Shown here: piece after piece, positions 1 through 5,407 of the stretch
How positions within the stretch are numbered: position 1 is the stretch's first letter
How the letters are laid out: every line of letters starts with the position of its first letter
Origin: Candidatus Colimorpha onthohippi
Lineage (GTDB): Bacteria > Bacteroidota > Bacteroidia > Bacteroidales > P3
Direction of reading: 5' to 3'
Assembly: GCA_018064565.1 (NCBI GenBank)
Contig: JAGHVA010000113.1
Span: forward strand, 1-5,407
Length of the DNA stretch: 5,407 bases
Program-made: the position numbers and the translations under genes
Notes under the pieces: generated by a model
Told to the model about the DNA's origin: nothing
Databases searched by the model: none
The model's input: only the letters and a program-made list of their open reading frames with translations

Positions 1-2332
1 ATTGATCAGAGAGTTGTTGTAGTGCATCGGCAGCTTCTTGTTGCGCTTTTGATGCCTCCTTACGCTTTCCATTGGCTGATTTTTGCTGTGCTTCTTGCTG
101 CAATTGGTCAATTTTATTCTCTAACTGCTTGTCAACATTAAAGTTATAATCTTCATTAATTTCTTTATATTCTTGTTGTATCTCTTTTATATCACTTTTT
201 AGCTCTTTGAATTGTTCAGAAAGTTGCTGCTGTTTAGATTTCAGTTGTTCTAAATCTTTAGACGAAGCGTTCTCTGTCTCTTTTGCTAATTCCCGCTGCT
301 TATCCGACAACTCGGATGCTTTCTGTATCGCATCTTCTACCTTTTTTTCCAATTCCAGCCGCTTAAGCAAATCAATATCTTGGTCTATCTGCTTTTCTAA
401 TTGCTCATTGTCCAATTTCAAATTTTCCAAATGCTCTTGAACCTTGTTTTTGTCTATCTCCTCCATCAACTTATCTATCTCACGCATCATGTCTTTCATC
501 TCATCATTAAGAACCTCGTTAAGCAACTTATCTAACTCTTGTTGTTTTTGCATTATCTGTTGACTCTGGTCACGATACTTTTGCTCCAACATATTGTTTT
601 GACGCAACTGCTGCTGCATCTTGGATAGCTCCTCTTTTACTTGTTTTTGTTTGTTAGCTAACTCCTGCAGTTGTTTTTTATCTTGCCATGAGAGTTCATT
701 CTTATCCACCAGTTTACGCATCAACTCGTTGATTTCGGACTGCAATTTCTTTAAATCAGACATTGACTGTTCCGCATGAACAATCGCATCCGATGTGTTA
801 TCATCTAATATTTGTTTAAGTTTATGCTCTGATGGAATTTCCAAAAGATATTGTTGTGAGGTGGCGGACTTTGGCCCATGGATGGCATCATTATCCCAGA
901 TTTCAAAATAATATTGCACTCTGTCGCCTGGATTGAGATTCAGATTGCCCATATCAAACGAAAACAGGAATTCTTGAGAGACTTCAGATGAGATGGCGAC
1001 ATTATAATCATGGCGGACTACCACAGCAGAATCGGATTCGTTGTTGACAATTGCGCGGAAAAGAAGTTTTGAAAAGCCATAATCATCTTTTATATAACCC
1101 TGAAAGAATTTTCTGTCGGGTAGAGTAGAGTCGTCCGATTGAGCTACCACTATCATTGGCGATGCATCTGGTACCACTGTAATCGCATAAGCCAACGTAT
1201 CTGTAGTAACTACATTTTTATTGCTCGAAACAAACTCATACTCAAATGACGACATTGCTTTGCATTGGATTACAACTCTACCATTAGCATCTGGCACAAT
1301 ATCCTGAACTGTACCGTTTGATATAAAATGGAATACATCGACATCGCGGGTAAGGAATAACCAACGGACTAATGTTCCTTGTGAAACAGTAATATCACCC
1401 TGATTAGATAAAGTCAAATCCTGCTGATGTGTGTAACTTGGAAAAGTTAATGATACTTGGAAGTCAATTACTGATGGTTTAGGATGAACTAACAAAATAT
1501 ATTCATTCGATACAACACCCGCAGCGCGCAACTTAAAGTGAACTGTTGCATGTATCTGTTTGAACAAATATGTAAAATGAGATTTATCTACTGGTTGCAT
1601 CTTATACTGCAAACCATCGGCTTCAATATATACTTCGGCTGGCAGTACATCTCCGTCTATGGCTACACGAAGCAGATAATCATCTTGTTGGATAGCTTCC
1701 AGAACATCATTCTCAACGACAAATTCAAAAGGTGCTGGACGATCATAGTTTACATCATAGTTTACAATGCGCTTTGACGGACCAGTTATCGAGGATGGAA
1801 CAAAAATCAATAACAAGACTATCAGCACAAGTGGGGCTACCACATACTTAAGATACTTCTTATTAGCATTCAGCTTAATAGCATTCTTGAACGGAATAGG
1901 AGAAAGGCTGTCAGTTTTTTGCTTAATACTTGCACTGAGCAAATCACTATCAGCCACACTACTCATGCCTTGTAGTTGTAACAGATTGAGTAACTTATCT
2001 TTAACCTCAGGAAAATAATCTCCTATAATAATGGCTGCCTGCTCATAACTAATACACTTGCCTAACCTCCTCATTTTGGATAGCGGCAATAACACCCAAT
2101 AACACACCAAAATGGCCGTCATCGAGATGTAGCACCAAAAAAGAATGCCACGCACCAACGACGGAAAATAGCCAAAATATTCCAATAAGACTAACAGCAA
2201 AAACAAAGACAACAATACAGCCGCAGTATATATACAGCCACGTATGAGTTTGTTTTTGTAGTACTTACGGATAAAGGCATCCAACTGTACTATAATAAGA
2301 TTATTTTCCGTAACAGCAAAAATAACTTGCAA
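1..2332 (-). CDS. DUF4175-like large membrane-anchored coiled-coil protein (3'-truncated by window edge)
   Basis: I read this frame codon by codon on the minus strand; it has no stop from the upstream TGA near 2365 down to the left edge, giving about 770 residues with the C-terminus missing. Numbering from the ACG at 2311, hydrophobic segments lie at about 25-48, 54-76 and 154-172. A beta-rich, probably extracytoplasmic region follows (about 180-490) and ends in PGDRVQYYFEIWDND (about 880-931), which I recognise as typical of DUF4175 proteins of Bacteroidota. From about residue 495 to the edge the chain is Gln/Glu/Lys/Leu-rich with no proline and one glycine, a long coiled coil. The family normally exceeds 1000 residues; its function is unknown. 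The given 5' end is the outermost TTG. The true start is unresolved: ACG at 2311, ATT at 2323 and TTG at 2284 are alternatives, and the first in-frame ATG (2122) would remove the first membrane segment. The gene is divergent from the SDR gene. Confidence 0.85.
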   Translation of the reverse strand, partial: MQVIFAVTENNLIIVQLDAFIRKYYKNKLIRGCIYTAAVLLSLFLLLVLLEYFGYFPSLVRGILFWCYISMTAILVCYWVLLPLSKMRRLGKCISYEQAAIIIGDYFPEVKDKLLNLLQLQGMSSVADSDLLSASIKQKTDSLSPIPFKNAIKLNANKKYLKYVVAPLVLIVLLLIFVPSSITGPSKRIVNYDVNYDRPAPFEFVVENDVLEAIQQDDYLLRVAIDGDVLPAEVYIEADGLQYKMQPVDKSHFTYLFKQIHATVHFKLRAAGVVSNEYILLVHPKPSVIDFQVSLTFPSYTHQQDLTLSNQGDITVSQGTLVRWLFLTRDVDVFHFISNGTVQDIVPDANGRVVIQCKAMSSFEYEFVSSNKNVVTTDTLAYAITVVPDASPMIVVAQSDDSTLPDRKFFQGYIKDDYGFSKLLFRAIVNNESDSAVVVRHDYNVAISSEVSQEFLFSFDMGNLNLNPGDRVQYYFEIWDNDAIHGPKSATSQQYLLEIPSEHKLKQILDDNTSDAIVHAEQSMSDLKKLQSEINELMRKLVDKNELSWQDKKQLQELANKQKQVKEELSKMQQQLRQNNMLEQKYRDQSQQIMQKQQELDKLLNEVLNDEMKDMMREIDKLMEEIDKNKVQEHLENLKLDNEQLEKQIDQDIDLLKRLELEKKVEDAIQKASELSDKQRELAKETENASSKDLEQLKSKQQQLSEQFKELKSDIKEIQQEYKEINEDYNFNVDKQLENKIDQLQQEAQQKSANGKRKEASKAQQEAADALQQLSDQ
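1742..1765. repeat. Perfect 12-bp in-frame tandem duplication
   Basis: The unit ATCATAGTTTAC occurs twice in a row on the plus strand, at 1742-1753 and 1754-1765. Because 12 is a multiple of three, the minus-strand DUF4175-like gene stays in frame and reads VNYD twice (VNYDVNYD), just after its third membrane segment. It may be a slippage product or simply two similar codon runs. Confidence 0.8.
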
Positions 2333-2337
2333 AGATA
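2330..2337 (-). promoter_or_regulatory. Bacteroidota-type -7 promoter element for the DUF4175-like gene
   Basis: The minus strand reads TATCTTTG here, an exact match to the Bacteroidota -7 consensus TAnnTTTG. About 20 bases upstream (2355-2362) the minus strand reads GTTTTATC, only a weak match to the -33 TTTG box. The known geometry of these promoters puts the transcription start near 2323-2326, about 12-15 bases before the conserved N-terminus of the protein. The assignment rests on motif and position alone. Confidence 0.6.
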
Positions 2338-2386
2338 CTAATTTTTGATAAATAGATAAAACTATTCATCGTTAACTATTTTTTTG

Positions 2387-2394
2387 TACTTTTG
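2387..2394 (+). promoter_or_regulatory. Bacteroidota-type -7 promoter element for the SDR gene
   Basis: TACTTTTG matches the Bacteroidota -7 consensus TAnnTTTG exactly and lies 22 bases upstream of the ATG at 2417. I find no clear -33 TTTG box at the usual distance. The predicted transcription start is around 2399, leaving a leader of under 20 bases. There is no Shine-Dalgarno-like purine run before the ATG, which is normal in this phylum. Like the divergent promoter, the motif is followed by CAA. Confidence 0.65.
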
Positions 2395-2416
2395 CAATCT
2401 CAAACAAGTCAGATAT

Positions 2417-3217
2417 ATGAAGAAAGTAATTATCATAACAGGAGCGTCATCCGGATTTGGCAAAGCTACAGCCGAGTTGCTTGCGAACAAAGGTCATGTC
2501 GTATATGGGCTCTGCCGCCGCCCGATGCAACACCCTTCCATCCGCTACATGCAAGCGGATATACGAGATAGTATTGGAGTGCAATCTGTAGTCGAAACTA
2601 TCTATAATCGTGAACACCGCATAGATGTGTTAATCAATAATGCTGGCATGGGTATCGGAGGATCGTTAGAATTGGCAAGCCAAGAAGAGATTAAAATTCA
2701 GATGGATACCAATTTTATGGGATGCGTAAATATGTGCCAATCTACACTTCGATATATGAGACAGCAAAGATATGGCAAAATAATCAATCTGAGTTCAATA
2801 GGTGGTGTGATGGGGCTTCCTTATCAGGGATTTTATAGCGCCTCAAAATTTGCTATTGAGGGATTTAGCGAAGCTTTAAGTGCTGAGGTTAAGCGGTTTG
2901 GAATAAGTGTAAGCATGGTAGAGCCTGGTGATTTCGCAACTAACTTTACAGCATCACGCAAAAATTCGGAAGCCACACTCAACGATCCAGACTATGGTCC
3001 TGTGTTCAAAAAAAGTCTATCGTTGATAGAGAAAGAAGAAAACGGAGGACTGAAGCCTGACGTTCTGGCAAAAAAAATAGCCAAGATAGTGGAATGCAAG
3101 CATCCAAAACTACGCTATGTAGTTGCAAATCTCGAACAGCGTATGTCGGTAATTCTCAAAAAGATAATACCTGGCAATTGGTATGTTGATGTTTTACGGT
3201 CATACTACAAAAGCTGA
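2417..3217 (+). CDS. Classical short-chain dehydrogenase/reductase (SDR), probably NADP(H)-dependent
   Basis: This is a complete 266-residue protein of normal length for a classical SDR. The Rossmann cofactor motif TGASSGFG is at residues 8-15, the structural NNAG at 74-77, the catalytic Ser in NLSS (about 126-127), and the YxxxK pair at Tyr140 and Lys144. Asn99 is the likely fourth member of the tetrad, and PG at 170-171 follows as expected. Arg34-Arg35 after the second strand favour NADPH over NADH. There is no signal peptide; the protein should be cytosolic, perhaps with a membrane-associating hydrophobic C-terminus. I chose the ATG at 2417 because the upstream TTG at 2384 overlaps the promoter motif and the protein aligns as an SDR from MKKVIIITG. 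The substrate is not readable from sequence. The gene is monocistronic and convergent with a sphingolipid-type operon, so 3-ketosphinganine reduction is possible but unproven. Confidence 0.93.
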   Translation: MKKVIIITGASSGFGKATAELLANKGHVVYGLCRRPMQHPSIRYMQADIRDSIGVQSVVETIYNREHRIDVLINNAGMGIGGSLELASQEEIKIQMDTNFMGCVNMCQSTLRYMRQQRYGKIINLSSIGGVMGLPYQGFYSASKFAIEGFSEALSAEVKRFGISVSMVEPGDFATNFTASRKNSEATLNDPDYGPVFKKSLSLIEKEENGGLKPDVLAKKIAKIVECKHPKLRYVVANLEQRMSVILKKIIPGNWYVDVLRSYYKS

Positions 3218-3232
3218 TACCCCATTAACACA

Positions 3233-3283
3233 AAAAAGAGAGTTGGCAAATATTTAAGAATCATCTTTGCCAACTCTCTTTTT
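3233..3283. terminator. Bidirectional intrinsic terminator between convergent genes
   Basis: The arms at 3233-3250 and 3266-3283 are perfectly complementary over 18 bp, with a core of GAGAGTTGGCAAA and a 15-base loop at 3251-3265. The left side begins with an A tract and the right side ends with a T tract, so both strands give a stem followed by U residues. It begins 15 bases after the SDR stop and lies 18 bases beyond the stop of the minus-strand GNAT gene, so it can serve both. Confidence 0.88.
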
Positions 3284-3301
3284 ATATATAGCCCGTATTT
3301 G

Positions 3302-4426
3302 CTAAATATTCATACCAAAGACAGCTCTTTGCATAACGGGATCAGCCATAAACTGCGTGCTCCAGATTTTAACAGCTTCATTTCCGATAATTTGAGGATT
3401 TGTGAATGCGGTATGGACATTATCTTCAATGGCATTCTTGTTCATTTCACAATAATAGATTGCATGCACACCGCGCTTTTGCCATTCTGGCAATACTCCG
3501 TTAAGGAGCAAATCAATGGAATCATATTTTCTCAAAGCGCGCAAGATATAATACCAACCAAAGGGGAATAATCTACCTTTTGCTTTTTGATATGCTTTGG
3601 ATAACGATGGGATAGCCAACCCAAATGCTACTAAGTTGTCATCCTTATCTACCACAAAATTGGCATAACGTAAAGGTACAAAAGGTATATATTCCTTGAC
3701 ATAGACATCCAACTCCTCTTGAGTCATTGGAACAAAATCGTACAAATCCTTGAACGATGAGTTGATAGTATGGAACATCTTGTAACCATAAGGCTTGAGT
3801 TCTCGATGGTTATGTACTTTCAGTACTTTAAGACCATATCTTTCGGCTATCAAACTATTTAATCGCTTAACCTTATCGGGAATTGGCTGATTGGCAGGCA
3901 TAATATACTGCTGCCACTTACACTTTATCTCCATACCCATCCTCTCAACAAACCGTACATAATACTCTGGGTTGTAGAGAGTAGAGATATTTTGAGGACC
4001 GTTGAAATTATCGATTACCCAACACTCTTTATCCATATCAGTAAAGCCCATAGGACCCTCTATTTCCGACATTCCATTGGCTTTGCCATATTCGATAACC
4101 TTGTTGATCAATGCCGAAAAAACATCGTAATCTTCAATAAAATCGAACCATCCAAAACGAACCGTCTTCTTATTCCATACCTCATTGACTGTGTGATTGA
4201 TAATGGCCGCAACACGCCCAACTACCTTACCATCACGCCACGCCAAAAACAATTCTCGTTGGCTATGCTTCAATGAAGGGTTTTTCGAACCTAACAACCC
4301 TTTCTCATCGAAATTCATGGCAGGAATGTAGGTAGGTACATCTTTGAAAAGCTGATTCGGAAAAGCAATAAACCTACGTAAATCTTTACGACCATCAACT
4401 TTTGAAATTATGACATCACCACACAT
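3302..4426 (-). CDS. GNAT-fold acyltransferase family protein, candidate bacterial ceramide synthase
   Basis: This is a complete 374-residue soluble protein with no signal peptide or membrane segment. The N-terminal half has a GNAT-like pattern: ELFLAWRDGKVVGRVAAIIN at 58-77 (the strand pair), FGWFDFIED at 91-99, a helix around 104-117, then GPMGFTD at 124-130. In the C-terminal half, QKRGVHA at 316-322 resembles the acyl-CoA-binding Q/RxxGxG/A motif, followed by a strand and helix, so the protein may be two GNAT-like halves. The ATG at 4426 is 4 bases past the stop of the serine palmitoyltransferase-like gene, indicating one transcript and probable translational coupling. GNAT-type proteins catalyse N-acylation of the sphinganine base in bacterial ceramide synthesis (shown in Caulobacter). 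With this neighbour I infer that role, but the family is usually annotated only as N-acetyltransferase or hypothetical. The stop TAG is followed by the shared terminator. Confidence 0.85.
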   Translation of the reverse strand: MCGDVIISKVDGRKDLRRFIAFPNQLFKDVPTYIPAMNFDEKGLLGSKNPSLKHSQRELFLAWRDGKVVGRVAAIINHTVNEVWNKKTVRFGWFDFIEDYDVFSALINKVIEYGKANGMSEIEGPMGFTDMDKECWVIDNFNGPQNISTLYNPEYYVRFVERMGMEIKCKWQQYIMPANQPIPDKVKRLNSLIAERYGLKVLKVHNHRELKPYGYKMFHTINSSFKDLYDFVPMTQEELDVYVKEYIPFVPLRYANFVVDKDDNLVAFGLAIPSLSKAYQKAKGRLFPFGWYYILRALRKYDSIDLLLNGVLPEWQKRGVHAIYYCEMNKNAIEDNVHTAFTNPQIIGNEAVKIWSTQFMADPVMQRAVFGMNI

Positions 4427-4430
4427 AGGA

Positions 4431-5407
4431 TTAAATTATTTGTAACTGTTTCACACATTTATACACTTTTTCGACCGCAAAATCAACCTGTTCCTTGGTA
4501 TGCGTAGCCATCAACGCCACACGTATCAATGTCTCATTGGAAGGCACGGCTGGTGCAATAACAGGCGTAACAAACAAGCCTTCCTCAAAAAGCATGTGCG
4601 TGAGCATGAATGTCTTATCGTTGTCGCGAATAAAAATAGGAATAATAGGTGTCTCTGTATTACCGATTTCAAGACCTAAGTTTTTGAATGAGTTAAGCGC
4701 ATAGTGGGTAATATCCCACAATGCCTGTTGGCGTTCTGGCTCAGAACGCATGATATGGAGGGCTGCCAATACAGAAGCCGTAGATGCGGGAGATATGGAA
4801 GCCGTAAAAATATAAGGACGCACACTATGCTTCATCCAATTGATTGTATCTTTGTCCGATGCAATAAATCCGCCTACAGAAGCCAACGACTTGGAAAATG
4901 TACCCATCACTAACTCTACATCCTTCAATTTTCCAAAATGATCACAAGTACCACGACCCTCTGACCCAAACACACCCAAACCATGCGCCTCATCAACCAT
5001 CAATGTGGCTTGATATTTGTTGCATAAATCAACTAATTGAGGAATAGGAGCCACATCACCCTCCATCGAAAAGACACCATCGGTAACTACAAGTTTCGAT
5101 GCATCTAACGGACACTTTTGTAACACTCGCTCCAAATCCTCCACACTTCTGTGTTTATACTTATAGGAATTGGCAAAAGAGATCTGCTTACCTTCCATTA
5201 TAGAGGCATGATCGCGTTCATCATATATTATGAAATCGTTTCTACCTGTTACGCATGGAATAACTCCAGAATTAGCTTGAAACCCAGCCGAGAAAAGCAT
5301 CACACCATCTTTGCCTAAAAAATCAGCCAATTCATCTTGCAACTGTATATGAATATCCAGCGTCCCGTTCAAAAATGGTGAACCCGCACAACCAGAACCA
5401 TATTTAT
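4431..5407 (-). CDS. spt: Serine palmitoyltransferase-like alpha-oxoamine synthase, PLP-dependent (5'-truncated by window edge)
   Basis: The frame runs to the right edge without a start. The visible 324 residues lack roughly the first 70 of a protein that is usually about 395 long. Reading from the edge, KYGSGCAGSPFLNGTLDIH is the glycine-rich entry of the alpha-oxoamine synthase family. DERDHASIMEG carries the His that stacks on the PLP ring, VDEAHGLGVFG carries the Asp and His contacting the cofactor, and GTFSKSLASVGGF holds the Schiff-base Lys (codon 4890-4892). The family condenses an amino acid with an acyl-CoA, with loss of CO2. Relatives are glycine C-acetyltransferase (kbl), 8-amino-7-oxononanoate synthase (bioF) and 5-aminolevulinate synthase. 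I prefer serine palmitoyltransferase, which makes 3-ketosphinganine from serine and palmitoyl-CoA, because of the GCAGSxFLNGT signature and the coupled GNAT gene 4 bases downstream. Glycine C-acetyltransferase is the main alternative. The protein should be cytosolic, and the promoter lies outside the window. Confidence 0.87.
   Translation of the reverse strand, partial: KYGSGCAGSPFLNGTLDIHIQLQDELADFLGKDGVMLFSAGFQANSGVIPCVTGRNDFIIYDERDHASIMEGKQISFANSYKYKHRSVEDLERVLQKCPLDASKLVVTDGVFSMEGDVAPIPQLVDLCNKYQATLMVDEAHGLGVFGSEGRGTCDHFGKLKDVELVMGTFSKSLASVGGFIASDKDTINWMKHSVRPYIFTASISPASTASVLAALHIMRSEPERQQALWDITHYALNSFKNLGLEIGNTETPIIPIFIRDNDKTFMLTHMLFEEGLFVTPVIAPAVPSNETLIRVALMATHTKEQVDFAVEKVYKCVKQLQII

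Noticed and set aside
207..440. Plus-strand open frame of 77 codons rich in Ser, Cys and Phe
   Set aside because: It is the antisense shadow of the minus-strand coiled coil: Gln/Glu/Lys codons read backwards give this odd composition.
1538..2018. Two plus-strand open frames (1538-1777 and 1767-2018)
   Set aside because: Both lie fully inside the continuous minus-strand DUF4175-like frame, resemble no family I know, and have no promoter motif.
2384..2416. Upstream TTG start for the SDR that would add 11 residues
   Set aside because: The TTG overlaps the TACTTTTG promoter element, and the added residues are not SDR-like; the ATG at 2417 gives the normal N-terminus.
3299..3571. Plus-strand open frame of 90 codons after the terminator
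   Set aside because: It is antisense to the conserved 3' end of the GNAT gene and begins just past a strong terminator.
3992..4276. Plus-strand open frame of 94 codons
   Set aside because: It is the antisense shadow of the conserved N-terminal GNAT region.
4495..4913. Two plus-strand open frames of 69 codons
   Set aside because: They are antisense to the serine palmitoyltransferase-like gene, whose catalytic motifs, including the Schiff-base Lys, are intact there.
5370..5372. TTG as the start of the PLP enzyme
   Set aside because: The frame continues upstream to the window edge with the conserved KYGSGCAGSPF sequence, so this TTG is an internal Leu codon.
5376..5396. SPF instead of the SRF commonly seen in the GCAGSRFLNGT signature
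   Set aside because: I recall SPF variants in Bacteroidota members of the family, and all catalytic residues are intact, so I do not treat it as a defect.

Overview
The window looks like chromosomal DNA from a Bacteroidota bacterium, most likely of the order Bacteroidales. Four signs point there: the AT-rich sequence; two exact matches to the Bacteroidota -7 promoter motif TAnnTTTG; a large DUF4175-type membrane/coiled-coil protein, a family I know only from this phylum; and an apparent sphingolipid gene pair. The genus cannot be fixed from this sequence. I see no mobile element, CRISPR array, tRNA or rRNA.

Layout. From the left edge to about 2310 lies one long minus-strand gene, cut off at its 3' end by the window. 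It has three N-terminal membrane segments, a beta-rich middle and a long Gln/Glu/Lys-rich coiled coil (DUF4175-like, function unknown). A roughly 100-base divergent promoter region (about 2312-2416) separates it from a plus-strand classical short-chain dehydrogenase/reductase (2417-3217). A strong hairpin with A and T tracts on its two sides (3233-3283) then probably terminates transcription from both directions. Beyond it, on the minus strand, is a tight two-gene unit read from right to left: a PLP-dependent serine palmitoyltransferase-like enzyme (4431-5407, N-terminus outside the window), followed 4 bases later by a 374-residue GNAT-fold protein (3302-4426).

How they may work together. Serine palmitoyltransferase makes 3-ketosphinganine from serine and an acyl-CoA. 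A GNAT-type protein coupled to it is a good candidate for the N-acylation step that makes (dihydro)ceramide. The convergent SDR has the chemistry needed for the intervening ketone reduction, but that link is inference from position only. The DUF4175 gene shares a promoter region with the SDR but has no evident role in the pathway.

The main oddity is the 5' end of the DUF4175 gene. No ATG or GTG lies where the conserved N-terminus begins, and the only nearby standard start (TTG) sits inside the predicted promoter.
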